A stretch of 64,000 nucleotides of DNA from Marisa cornuarietis (GCA_004794655.1 SMMW01000521.1:2138001-2202000); one strand, 5' to 3'. Positions 47,023 through 61,000 are shown, counted from the stretch's first letter. Numbers and translations are program-made. Notes: generated by a model not told the origin, from the sequence alone.

Positions 47023-48301
47023 AGGCGGATAGTTCTTACTTATTTCAAAAATAAAGGGACTTTAGCATTATCAGCGGCAGCAGCATCGTTAGTATCAGCA
47101 ACAGTATAAACATCAAATACAACAAGAACCACCACCTTTGTTTTCCCCTCTGCGTTCATCGAACAAAGTGCGTTCCCTTTGAATGTTTAGTATCTAGACT
47201 ATGTTAATACGGTAAGTGCATTAAGCAAGTGTTAAGTTTAAGTTTACTTACAGTAATATGTTAAAAATCGTCTAAATTTATACAAAGTTAAATAAATTTT
47301 ACTGAAATCTAATTAACTTTTTTATTATTACAATTGTGAAGTCAGGTAAGGAAAATATCCACGTGAAGTTTATTTTCGAAAATGGTGGATGCCACTTACG
47401 TGTAAGGAAAATTCAGTTAAATGCACTTAAGCGAATGCTTGTATATAACCTGACTGAATCACTTTCATTTATTTTTTCAACTGTGTGCTCTGTTTTCTGA
47501 CAAAGAGAGAGAGCAAGGGAATGAGAGACAGAGACAAAAAAGGTAGAGAGACAAAAGCAAAGGAAAAAGGAAGACAAATCAGTTGTGTAAAAATGTTGTT
47601 GTGAAGGCGGGAAGGTGTAGTCGTACCAAGAGACACGTTCGGTGTGTTCTAGTGTTGCTCACATAGTGTGTGTCTGTTTGCCAGGTACAGTGACTGTATA
47701 ACAGACTGTTTTCGAAGTAGAAATACTGTTCAATGACCCTTCTCTTAAGTAGCAGCATCAAATCAAAAGGCTTTTTTATGGGACATCGTATGTGTTGTTA
47801 ATTGCTCTAAAACTCCAACTTGTCATTTTGCTCGTCAACGTGCCCTTTAACTGGTTTAATTAGCTCCCACATTTGCACTGACGATTATATATTTTACGAA
47901 AGAGAAAAAAGAGACTAATATTATGTAGACTCATATAAAAACTTAGAAAGAGAGGTTTAAGCATTAGAGGGAAAACACTGACAAAGGGGTTGGACGGGAT
48001 AGAGATTAATTTAAAGAATAACAATCTGTACAGTCATTGCACAAGGAGGGATGAGTCGAATCAAATAATGTTCCAATGGCCGACAATGTGCATACTGAGA
48101 GGGTGAGGTGAAGGGGAAGTAATTTGTCATCTAATCATGTCTTATTCGCCTTGTGTACGCTCCCTTTGATTAACTTTTCTAAGAAAAATCCTCTCGCTCT
48201 CAGCTTGTCACAGTCTTTTGTTCCATTTTCTTCTGTTATCTCTCTCTTTTTAAGGACTAGCCACAAGCACGTTTTTATCTTGACAAACACTCACCCTTAA
48301 A

Positions 48302-48302
<1 letters not shown>

Positions 48303-48369
<67 letters not shown>
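48303..48369. repeat. (CA)n(TA)n compound microsatellite
   Basis: CA run to 48350 then TA run. Confidence 0.95.
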
Positions 48370-49966
48370 CACACACAAACGCATACACGCATTCAAAGAA
48401 AGAGAGAGAGAAAAAAAAGAGCAATAGTGTCAGAACAACGATAAATATCTCAATACTGCGTGAATATAATGACACGACTGAGTAGAGGGCTTGTAAAATG
48501 CTATCGAACAGTAAATCTCTTCGGGTGGTCTGATTTTTCTGATTTCTGTTTTTAGCCACTCTAATCGTTCTCGTTTTGCTCCTTTCGCAAATTTCTTCCA
48601 TTTATTCATTGTCTGCGTTATTTTTAAACAAAAATCATTTATACATTTACACATGTACAGAATACCGATATCCCTCATGCAGCCGCTACGCAAACAACCT
48701 AAACACATATACACACTTATATATATATATATATATGCAATCTGCAGAAAAACACACACACACACACACACACACATAAACAAACGCATGCACTCACACT
48801 CGCATGGCCGCCTAAAACAAACACGAACTCTAAGGGCCCCTTGTAATTCCAACCATCAACAATTTTCCTAGTATATAAGAATATGCTTACAATTCGATTG
48901 TCAACATCCACATTTCATTCAGTAACTTAATATAGCCTGTAAACATAAGGACAAATGCACCAGGATCTACATCACTACTTGAACACAAAGAGTTGTTTAC
49001 ACGGGGAGAGTTAGTAAATGAGGAAAACTTTCGTTAAAGGATCAGACTTGTATCACCCCGCTTCATAGAAATAATTCTCAGAGTGAAGAATGCTATGTCA
49101 ACCTTAGGTTAAAAGAAAAAGAAAGGAAAAGAGGAAGGAACAAAATCTTCTGACCAAGGCTGGGCCCGGGTACAGCATCTCCATACCCTTTCCTCTCATC
49201 ACGACTGCACACGCGCGCGAACGCCTGCACAAACACATACACACCCGCACATAATCAGAACGACCCGCTTAAGTAAACAAACAAGGAAAAATGAGACCTT
49301 CAATGTAATGTCATACTTGACTGAATGCTGTCATGTTTAAACGGACTTCCTTACGAGCCTTTTCATCGGTAACATTTCTTTTACTGACAGCCATTCTTTT
49401 GGTGTTTTTTTAGATTTCATCGCACTCGCAGTTTCAGTTACGACAGCAGTTACACTAATCGCAATTTTCTGAATACATTGCGAGAGACATTCAAAGGTAG
49501 AATGAGAGATAGACGGATGAAGCGAGAAAGACAGAATGGATGAGAGAGAAGGCTAGATTCCGTAGAGAGAGCAAGAGAGATGCAAAGGATAAGGAATATA
49601 ATAAGATATGAGAATTAACAAAATATTGTTATTAAATATATTCATTCACTAACGGTGGATAAGTGACACTGTGTCTTTTTACATTACATCATTACGGCAG
49701 AAACAATATACTTACTAAGAAAGAGACTGAGAAAGAAATAAAGACAAGCACAATTTAATGAAAAATGACCAACTTTATTATTCCTTAAATAAATTTATAA
49801 TAGAGAAGCTGTGCTCAGTAACAATGCTGGCATTCAGTCACAAAGCGAATGCTCAAGCAATTTAAACTAGCAAAAATAAGTTATAGAAAAAATTCTTCAT
49901 GAAAATGTTACTGGCGTTTTCGTATAGCTAGGGTATTAAAATAAAAAAAATGATTTCATTGGTGTT

Positions 49967-50017
<51 letters not shown>

Positions 50018-50329
50018 GACTCCACAGACAGAGCACACCTGCAAACACTTGTCCCACAGGTGTTCTTTCTGACAAAAAATCACTAAGACCTGTACGTTGG
50101 CTCAAACGTTTCTAATATGCGGGTGAACTAACAATATATTCTTTCACTAAATAACATATGACACGTTCATCACATATATTTTTCTCCAATTAAAATGCCG
50201 GTAATAATCACACAGAAAAGGTCCTTCACTGAGTCCACTCAAGATCAAATGTCAACAAGCAGTTTATATTAAAAGTCTGTTTTTCTCCATGTTCTCTTAC
50301 ATACACACTCTTCCCCGATGACGGGTCCT

Positions 50330-50690
50330 ATACGACTTGCTGTTGTTGGGCGGGTTTGACACTGCAGACAGTTCCACTATTACAGTATTGTTCACTGGCG
50401 TTGATCACACAGACAGCATAAATCGTCGAAACAACTCCGACAGTCTTAATGGCAGACGAGTGTTGAAGTAAAGAATAATTCACACAGTAGGTAAGCATAA
50501 TCCAGACAGTTATAAAATCTTCCCAGGAGAACAGATAGCAGCTGGGAATTTTGGAAAGTGAGGAACCACACAGTCGCTTATCAATAACAATCTACGCAGT
50601 AATAGTATTCCACACAGTTAACAGTCCACACAGTTATAAACAACTTCAGAATCTTTCAGAAGACCACACAGTCACTTTACCTTCTCTTAC
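50330..50690. repeat. CACACAGT-rich degenerate repeat stretch
   Basis: CACACAGT / CAGACAGT words recur at irregular spacings of about 15-40 bp (for example near 50465, 50567, 50618, 50630 and 50665). Nothing similar occurs in the other intergenic copies. Origin unknown. Confidence 0.4.
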
Positions 50691-51481
50691 GTCAACGATG
50701 GCGATACTCCCTGACTGGTACTTCAAAACTCCAGAATAGATCTTTTTTTTACCACTAAGAAAATATCAGCAAAACCTTGTCTATGTAAAGGCAATGCTTG
50801 CTTCCCTACTAACTGGTACCTAGAAAATATTCAACTTCCCCTTCCGCAATTGAAGTGCAACTTAAAAAAAAAAACAATTCTGATCTCTTTCAAGTTCTTC
50901 CATGCACGACACTCTCATCTGCTGCTCTTCCAATTCTTAATCAGCGCCCTCTAAGTAAACATCAAATTCAGGGTTAACAATTCCTACTAATACAAAAAAC
51001 ACTCAAGGGTGGCAACCTCGTTACATCAAACATTCAGAGGTGGTAACCCAAGTCCTTAACATTTGGTGGTAACTAAATCCAAGACTTTAAGTACAAAGTA
51101 TATGAGTAAATGACTTTTGATTTCTATGTCAAATCACTTACTTTGGCGGAATTAGAGCTATCCACTTAATGAAGATCAACTGTACGAGGGCCCAGCATTT
51201 ACAAATTTCTTGTATGTTCATCAGGCTGTTTTAATTATTACACGCATTTCACTGTTGGGATCACTGTTGCTATTGTTGCTATTTAACTGAGTTGATGTAA
51301 TACCTATTAGGATATGTCAAGTATTTCAGTTTAGAATGAAATTCTGCAGGGTTGAAACATGTAACAACTCATCACTGCTTGCTATTGATGCCAGTTTCGT
51401 GACTCACAACTTTAAACAAAACTTACAAATCTCCATGTGGTACTTAAGGCGAGTTCACGTAAAAATATTGACCCCAGGCAT

Positions 51482-51522
<41 letters not shown>

Positions 51523-51523
51523 G
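51482..51523. repeat. (TTG)n trinucleotide repeat
   Basis: About 14 units. Confidence 0.95.
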
Positions 51524-52262
51524 AAGGCCAACGACGGGACGCATCAGGAATGTGGGTAAATATAAGGGATGACAGCAGTCAGATAACAAAGTGCGAAGAT
51601 TAAATCGCTGGTATCGGCCGTGTCAGGGTGGAGCTCGTGTTCGAAAATAACGTAGACCTTGGAAGATGTTTATCAAGTTTTACAGTTTATGGTCTTGTGT
51701 ACGAACTGATTTCGTTATTCGGTAAATACGGGCTTCCAGAGTCATATCTGGCTCGAACTTCCTTTGCACCTAAGCGCGCGCACACACACTTTCTCTCACT
51801 CAAACACACACACACACACACACCACACACACTCAGCACGTAATTGTGTTATTAACTATATCTATCGGTCCGTTTCTAGGGCAGGAGGGAACTCAAGCAA
51901 AATGTCAAAAAATTGCAAAATTTATATAAATGTTTTATCATATAAATATAAGGAAAGTACTCCAAGTAAAAATGTAGCACAGTAAGTAAACAGACGAACT
52001 AGCTCTTTAAGATACAATAAACAAAAAGAAAGACAAGAAAAATGGATTTTGATAAAAACGCAGACTTAAAAAGAAAAATACAAAAGAGAGCGAAAGCGAG
52101 ACAGAGACAGAGACAGAAAAACGAAGTAGTGAGCTCGGAGAGTGAGATCAACAACAGTAACAATAGTCTGTCAAAGTTTTGCAGAATGTCGAGGCGAACC
52201 GTGTTAATCCTGTTTCGGGTGTTTATATTTCGCTACTCGGTAGTGTGCATGTTGACATGGCC

Positions 52263-52315
<53 letters not shown>

Positions 52316-53569
52316 AAGTAGAGTGACTGATTTTGTTCATGTGCGTGTCCTTGCTGTCAGGTAATTCACTTCTTTGAGGAAAATCCTCTCCCTCCACGCT
52401 TGTCCCTGTCTTGTTCTTACCTGTCTCTTTTACCTTGTATCGAATAACCTTTCGCAGCAAGCAGGATATTATCATGACACACTTACCCTATAGTACAAAC
52501 ACACAAGCTAACAGAACATATTTGTAGAATTGTGTCAGAAAAGTACAGGAGTATTCACACGTAGTTTAATTTTTGAAAACAATTAAAATTGAACCTCACA
52601 TGCAGTAACAAAACATGCTAGTGTACGCTTGCGCAGGATCCAACCCACCCGATTTGTTTTCTGTGTGTACGTGTGAATGTATGTGTTTCTGCGCAAGGAC
52701 GTTTGTCTCGGTTTTGTTCAAACACTGGGTATTTTTTTTTCCAGCAACAGTACCTAAGTATCATCATGTAAGACTAACGTAACTGATGCTCACGAAGAGG
52801 GCGTTGTTCTTAAGTGACAGTTACATGGGTCATGCGGCATTAATTAATCCTTTCTTCTCTTGACAAAGATTCTATTTTCAGAAAATTTTTTTTGCTTTAA
52901 GCGTCCCACCCCTCTTTCTTCTTTCTCGCTCACTCGTCTTGTTTTTAAGCCCTTCACCTTTCTGCCTTTTCTTTGCAAATCCGGTTTGATGCAGCAAGGA
53001 AAGAGTGACGATGACAAGAAAGTAGACTCACGGGAAAATAGAGAGTGCAAGAGGAAGCGAGAGGTCAAAACATCTGTAGCGAAAAAAAATAAAACATAGA
53101 ATGACATAGATATGTACGACGTGCGATACAAGCATGCAGTGAGGCAGAGGTGCACAAAGGAACCATTCGCTTAATTAGTCTTTATTGTACTATGGTACAA
53201 GTCAATTAGTCAATAAAAATGTGGCGGGCTCGAACAAAAAAGAAAACAAACAAATATGAAGATGACATATCATAAGTTAATTACTTATATATAAACACTT
53301 GTGGAAGATTATTAAGCAAAAGAGAAAATGACACGTGGAAAGAAGGACAAGGATGAGAGAGAGAGAGATTTGAAAACGTCAAAGAACTCTTGCTAACCAC
53401 TGAAAGAGGTTAGTTAAAGAACGAGTTCAAAGCAAGTAACAACAGTCTGTTTAGGTTTGCGCAGTGGTGGGGCAAGTCGTGTCAAATCGTATTCCGGTTG
53501 TTCAGCTGACAGTGTTCAGTTTAAGCTAACAATGAAGCAAGTGGTGTGTCACTATACTCGTCTCTTTTC

Positions 53570-53571
53570 AT

Positions 53572-53602
<31 letters not shown>

Positions 53603-53709
53603 CACGCACACACACACACACACGCACACACACACACACAGATCCACAGACTCCCCACACCCACACACTGGCACACACACAAATCCAACACACACAAACA
53701 AAAACGCAA

Positions 53710-53754
<45 letters not shown>

Positions 53755-53760
53755 GACACA
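53570..53760. repeat. Complex CA-rich array
   Basis: Interrupted CA runs with CACGCA variants. The long frames on both strands here are low-complexity artefacts. Confidence 0.9.
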
Positions 53761-54946
53761 CACACACCATGCTATTCTAAAAAAGAGACATGGACGGAGA
53801 GAGTGAGAGAAAGAGAGAGATATGTACACAAAAGACCTCAAGACTATTATTACCTGAATAAATAGAAGGTTTGAAATTTTCATCCCGTGTCATGTCAAGA
53901 GCGTTTAAGGCTACCGGTGTTAACATGAACGTTATTCAAGGTAAAGGTAAACCACAGGGTGGCTCACATAGAGTAGGCCGCCTTGTTTGAGCGTATTGTA
54001 GGAGGAGGAATACTTTTCATATGCCCACACTGTATTTTCGAAGAAAGAAAATAAAGCAATAAGTAGGACGCTATAGTTTTCCTCGTGGTATTAGAATAGT
54101 TAATAAATGATCCTTAGACATTACCAACTTCACAGTAGATATCTATGTCTGTAAATAATTTTTTTAAACGTTTAATAACTATTTTAACAAAAGGAAGTAA
54201 AAGATTAGCAACATCATTCTAGTCTTTATAAAATTACTGTTAAACATATCCTAACCGTTTCAAGTTACTGTGCGAATCGCACTCTTTATTATTTATATCG
54301 ACTTTTTTCACTCAGTGCCATCATTGAAAAGACAACGTAGTGTAATAATGATTTGGTGATGTCATGTAAAGCGCATGTGACCTTCCATTGACGTGCATAA
54401 GCTTTTAAGGACTTGAAACAGTCGTAGGCGTCCCCGGCACAGCAAATATGGCAACTAGAGAAATATTAAAAAAACAATATTTTATGTTTAAAATAAAACT
54501 AAAGATTAAAGTAATATAATAATCCAAAGCATTGAGAAGAGAAAGAAAGTATACAATGACGTAAGCGCTCATCATTCACAGTTTGTAACTTTGCTACATT
54601 GTTGCTGTTTCAAAAAAGCTTATTTTATTTTATTTTAACAATTGTTTATACCGGTAGATTGCAATGCACTTGGTTTTTCAAGAGTCACTTCCTCGTAGCG
54701 ATGTTCGTCTGTTGTTTTTCGGGTAATCATGTCATCCCTTGCTGTTGAGTCAATGGATAGATTAAAAATAACACTGAGACTATTTTGTGTAAAAAGAGAT
54801 GACTAATTTCAATTTTGTCAGACGAACAAATATATATTTATGACTTTTACTGGGAAACCTTGAAATTGGAAATTAAAACTACAGGACCAAGTATGCTAGG
54901 TGTTTTAAACATACTGTGGGTTTAAGGATACGTCACTATAATATAC

Positions 54947-55039
54947 CTGGCAATTGCTGTGCTTCACCTGCTTCCTGAGCGAGATCCTCATAACTATGTT
55001 CATTGTTGGCAGGTCTTCTAGCTGTGTCGTACATTGGAG
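54947..55039 (-). CDS. IgR4 alternative cytoplasmic exon (YDTARR / YEDL)
   Basis: 93 nt, phase 1 at both ends. It encodes APMYDTARRPANNEHSYEDL and onward. Its phase does not fit the preceding exon 56475-56581 (phase 0) but fits 57005-57376. If the donor is unused, a stop follows within four codons. Position and length match IgR2 13397-13489. Confidence 0.65.
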
Positions 55040-58000
55040 CTAAAATGATAAAGCAATCCTTGTGTTCATATTCATATGGAACAACAAGCTACGCGCAAAT
55101 ATGCTTTTCATGTACACATGTGACCATCGAAAACAAAGCTTTGCAAAACGTTTAAAGAACCTTTATGATTGTTAGTAATGACAAGTCTAATGGTCCTGCC
55201 ATTACTGTTTCCGACGGCTAGTTACGAAAATAGTTCAAAACATCCCTCCTTCCGTAATTAAAAAAGCAAACTCAATAATAGGATACAACAGATACAGACA
55301 ACGGAGAACTGTGTAGAAGGAATATGTGCTGTGCAATAGATAAGTGACGAAATGGGGAAAAAGATATTAAGATTTGAAAAAGGATCATATCTTCTCTATT
55401 TAGCGCACGTTCTGTGCACTTGTTCGCAACATTTTTTTACGTTTTACGACAGCAAATACTCAAACGGCAAGGCTATAACAGTAATTAATCATAAATGTAG
55501 TTAGGCAAAAAACCCACGTAATGAATAGCACACAAGTTTCAAAAATAAAAACACACATGAGTTTTTCAGCATTTTATTTCTTTTACAAAATACAATATCT
55601 CATTATTATATGCACTCTTTACTAATTTCATTATTAATTCCCAGGTTAAGTACTTACAGAAAAAACTCAAAATTAGCAAAACCAAAATGTTCATTGGTTT
55701 AGTAAAAAATCTAAATGAAAATCTGTCAACACAATTATATATTATAATTTAAACCATTATAGAAATTTAACTAATATATATAAGGAGCGTGGTAAGAGAG
55801 CATTCTGACAAATAAAAGGACGTCATTTAATATTAATATGCATGTTAATAGACAAAGAACAAATCACAATGAACATGTCCACACAATAAAAGAACTCACT
55901 AAATGTATATGTTGTAATGCAGACGTTATTTTCGTTTAGATATTACAATATAATACATAAACTCAGTTTCTGATCATTATTGTCAGATGCAGTAAACTTT
56001 AAAGAACTCGCCATTTAAATTGTAGTTTTTTCACTTGATTTCTACACTGCATTTTAAAACTTGTTTGAGGATCAATCAAAGTTCATGAATCTATCAGTTT
56101 TATAAAAGTACACTTTACACTCTTACAGATAATTCTTTGGTAATTAAAGTAAATGTGTTCAGTCTATTGTTGACTGCAGATTTTAATGACACTGAATGGA
56201 CAGACTTTATTCATGTTGAAGATGGTGGTATGTGGCAGCTTCGTCCTCTTGCCCAGTCCGATCTTCGTCAAACTGCAGGGCATTATACTCGTCTTCTGAA
56301 ATCCCTGCTTCATGATTGTCCTGTTTAAACATACCATTTATTTGTTACATGTTAATATATGAAAAGAAACAGTTACAGCGTCTTGCTTGCCTCTGTTTAA
56401 TACAATATTGAACTGTATGAGAATAAATTAAGAGGGGACATAATAGTATGCTGTATTTTAAATTTGTTTCTTACCCCAATGTTTGGCTTTGTCCGCGTAG
56501 GCGTGACACCCCAGGGAACTACGTGGTAAACGCCCAAACCGGAATCAGTCGGTACTTCAGTGACATTCACGTAGCCGGGCCCTTTTTATTGCAAACAAAA
56601 ATAACCTATTTATCTATTTAATTTTGCTTTTTCACAGTCTTTTGTTATCTAACTATATCTGATAAGTATATTTGTGTGTAGGAAAATATTTTTCTTATAA
56701 CTTGAAAAGGTGTGAACACTACTATAAAGGTACTTTACGCCTTCCATCCTTAAAAACACCCAGTTGTATTTACGTTTCATTATATATATATATTGCAGCT
56801 TTGACCAATTCGTTGATATTTATATGAATTTAACAATATTAACTTTCTTCTACTAGAGTAATGTCTGATAAATAAGCGTGTTAAATTTTAATACCAGGCT
56901 ACAATTTTATCACTTCGAGCTTCGTGTTCTATTTATCTTATCATTGTCAACAAGGGCATTTAAAGCAGATATTTCAAGTTAGCAGAAGATGCAGTAGCTT
57001 CTACCTGATACATCACTGATACTTCTTGTCCCTGGTGTACTTGTTTTCGACTTTATTCCTGGCTTTGCTGCTGTCCTTGACTCAGTTGATTCCTCTACGA
57101 CATGACTCGCCAGAAGATTGCCTTCCCCGTTCATTTCAAACACTGTGTTCTCATTAGTTTCACAGACTGTTACATATTCACCATAGAGGTCACTGGATGT
57201 CGTTGCCATAGTGACTGTGTAGAGGTCTCCTGAAGGAGCTGCCTGACGTCTAATGGGAATCTGTGGCTTGGGCTTGTTGACGACCGCATAGGGCTTAGTT
57301 AATGTCTTCTTTCGTTTAAATAATTTGCAAGGAGAATGCAAAAATCTCAGGATAATACTTCCTCTTTCAAATATTTCTGCAAATCAACAACTAATAGTAG
57401 TCAGCTTAGCAGTTTTAAAACTTTAAATTATGCACTTTATACTAAGCATGTTAAAGTTTTCATAAAATCAGTCATCTATGGCTAAAAGAAGAAAATACTC
57501 TTTACTTACACATAGTACACTTTAATTTTTGTTATTGTGACTACAATAAAGTAATATATTCTGACTATTTTAAATAGTTTGGTAGAACATTTCTACAGCA
57601 TATAAACCTATATTTTAAGGTATTAATACCAGTATGTTTAAAACATAAATACGCGAACACGCACACACATATTAATATATGTATAAAACAAATAAAAACG
57701 TCCTGAAAAAATTACAAAAATGTAAAAAAAAATCCTAGAAAATAAACATTTTCAGCAGTCTTAAATATCTTGACACTAAGCATGTTAGACAAATTTTTAG
57801 AGATAATTAACAGAAAGGTGACTCGCCTGACTATAAAAGCAGAATCATGTTTCATGTTGATGTTAAACATTCTGCGAGAAAGTAGTTTCAATACAACAGC
57901 TTTCAACGAACACACGACAGGTTTCCGAGAGAAAGATGTTCGAAATTGGTTTTGATAAAGTAGGTACTAGAATTTTCATTGTTTCAAATCACAGATTATA

Positions 58001-61000
58001 CGTGTTATATACTTGTTACCGATAAACGGTAGGTAAACTATGCACTTGAGCCTTTATAGATATATTAAGGTTCCGTGACATTTCGCATACGCATTCTACA
58101 TTGTAAGCGCGAATAATTCAGGAAAGAACTGTTTCTACTGCTCGCTTTAAGTGTGCGAGCTGCAACAAGGTACAGAATACATGGAACACGCACAGCTTTA
58201 ATACTTTTGTTATATATGTTTTTGTTAATGTGAGTGTTAGTAATAATACCCACTACGTATTTTTAAACAAATCTAAATATAATCTTTTATTGGGAATGCA
58301 GAAGAAACGTAGAGAAGAAAAGAAAAAAACACTCGTCTGATTCAGGTCAAAGTAGAATGATGTAAGTTAATATAGTAACCTGTCCACTTTCATGAAAGAC
58401 TCTCTTTAACGAGAAAAGACCAAACATGTTATGAAAAATTATTTTTTGATTACAAATATTAGAAAAGTCCCTATTCTTACAAGTCCATACAGCATATTCT
58501 TTTACACACTTAACATTTAAGACACCTACATTTAAGAAGCCCTTTTGTACACATAGCATCGAGCTCCAGGTTCTTACTTTTTCGTCGTTTGATAATATAC
58601 ACAATGGCAATGGTTACAATGACTGTGACAACAAGCACAGCCGCAACAACCCCGCCAATTAAGCCTTGAGCACTGTCTGCTGATTCTGATCCAGTATTAT
58701 GTCCCGTTTTGGCTAGAAAGATTCAAACGAATTGACTAACTTATTGGTCAAGCAGTTGTAGAAATAAAAAAAAAATTAAATTAATAAACTGGAAGTTTGT
58801 TGTTTTCCAGTTCTAATTTAGCTCAACGGTTTGGTTTGGTTTGGTTATATACTTACTTTTGTCATGTAAAATTTAAATACTTGAAGAGGACACTTTATTT
58901 ATGAGACGGTTTTTTGCTGTGCACTGAATTTTCATCTCTTTGTCTCTACTCGCTTTAGAGAGGATACATATGCTCGTGTTCATGTTCTCAGTCTTCTTTT
59001 CACACGTGATGTTCCAGTCAAATACGGCAGAGGGATAAACATCAACCGTGCACATTAACGATGTCTTTGTTTCTTTTTGTGGTGTTTCTGTACTGCTGTT
59101 GATATAAGTTGCCGAGGGCCCATCTGTACAATAACGATTTAAAACAAACAATGGAAGCACAGGATAATATATATTTTACGACAGCAGCAGCATTGGAAAG
59201 GAATAAAGGAGCTACACCTTTCTCGGGCACTACAAAAAGGAGGCATGACGAACCCAGCACAAACAATAATTATAAACGTGTTTCTGTAGTTTTCTGGGAA
59301 TACATTAAAATCTTTAGTTCCAGTCTGCTATTTTCATATGTGTATTTTTTTTACAACAGCTGTTTTAAACAAAAAAATATATGCATATTAAATATCAACG
59401 GTTTAGTGTTGCCGAACACTATCGCCTAGTGTGATTACTATAAACCGTAGTGATCGTAATGGCCACATACCAAATTTTAATAGCTATGGAAGAAAAAACA
59501 CTCACAAACAACGGTAACGATGTATACAACTGTATTGTTTGTGTTTCCCTACATCAGACTACAAATACCGAGAGTACCGTTGCTTTTGCGCGTTATATTT
59601 TTCATGATGAAATTTTCATTTTTCGATCCATTCCACGCAATGTGTGCCGGTGGATTCCCTATCTTCGATGCATAGCATGTGCAGTTGACATTGGATCCTT
59701 CAAGAATATTTTCTGGACAGTTGTATTTGGGTATGTCTGGTTTCTCTGCACAAGACATTGAATTTCAATATTGAAATTATTTTCCAAACTGGAAACTGTA
59801 TTCAAAGATCACAATTTGTTGTTTGTTTTACGAGAAAGGAGATGACTTACCTATAGGAAGAGTTTTTGAGAACAGATCCGCTGGATGTGAAGATACGCCT
59901 ATGCTGTAGGTATATTTGCCATCGATGACAGGCAATTTACGGTTGAAATAACAACTTTGTCTGATATAGGTTATATTATCGTTTATGGTAGAAGTAATGG
60001 ATCCTTGGAATCTGCCAAACTCTTGCATTTCATTCTGCAAACAAATAAATTATTAAAAAAATGACGGAGAAGTAAACTTTATACGGAAATTTTATACTGA
60101 AAATATTTGATGATAACATTATACTTCTTAGCAAAGTTTTAATTTGTTTAATATTCAAGAAACAAATACTTGGTGTCGACTAAAAGAAAAGGTTGTTATA
60201 AGAAAAGCTTACGCGATAAAAAATTGCCACACAATATTTTCGAAATAAATTAAGTGCAGATAGTGAAATAGGACGTAATATATAGCTTTCTATTCGTTAA
60301 TGGTAACAAACAGAAAATAAGGAAATAAGTACCAAACGCCAGGTGCAAGTGGGTCTATCGACACCATCCAGCCACTCAATTACACACAACCCGGACATGT
60401 TCCATCCTGGCACCTGTTGTACACTGCAGCTTTCGGGAACAAGTCTGACAGGCACTTGGCGGAAAAATATTATGTTAGCATTAAAATTCCTATATCTTGT
60501 TAATATTTGCACACAAAGAGTTATAAATTAAGATACAATAGCCCACTGTGCGAAAAAAAGGAAACAAAAAAAAAGAAAGCACGATATTTAACTAGTTTTT
60601 AAACCAATAAGATATAAAACTGTTTATGCTTAAAAAAAACAGAAACAAAACATTACACGGTTTTCAAACACGTGTAAACATGTTGGGTAATCGAGAGTAT
60701 CATAAACGTGTGTATAAGATACCTAGAAAGAAACTGATGTCACTAAGAAAATGTACCCGTTTCCTAGAAGTCCAAGTAGGTGTGAATAAAGGTTCTCATA
60801 AAAATCAGGAACTACAAACTCAAGAACATCACTGGTAAACTTCCAGATAAAGCAGGTGCCTACCAATAAAAGACACACATACGAGAAAGTCACGGTTAGC
60901 ACCAGCAATGGCAGCAACACATAGTCGTGAACAGTCGCAGCTCGATAAAATCAACAAATGTTTAGTGGTACTAAGAAAACTGAACAAACATTTCAACTTT

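Larger units (their letters stand above)
43155..54946. other. Intergenic region between IgR4 and IgR3
   Basis: No supported gene. Contents: IgR3 promoter region, (GT)n 44006-44054, tRNA-SINE 44226-44466, mariner relic 44645-45010, blocks P, Q and R in several copies, the short RTE-1 derivative 46589-47010, (CA)n/(TA)n 48303-48369, (CA)n 49971-50013, the CACACAGT-rich stretch 50330-50690, (TTG)n 51482-51523, and (GT)n and (CA)n tracts around 52266-53760. Confidence 0.55.

Noticed and set aside
53457..53883. Long overlapping frames on both strands (His-Thr or Cys-Val repeats), also at 1664-2034, 8418-8663, 31441-31751 and 48275-48601.
   Set aside because: Translations of CA/GT microsatellites, open on both strands because of base composition.
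56203..56212. AATAAA overlapping the IgR4 stop codon as a functional poly(A) signal.
   Set aside because: Cleavage would leave almost no 3' UTR, and IgR2 has no such word at the same place.
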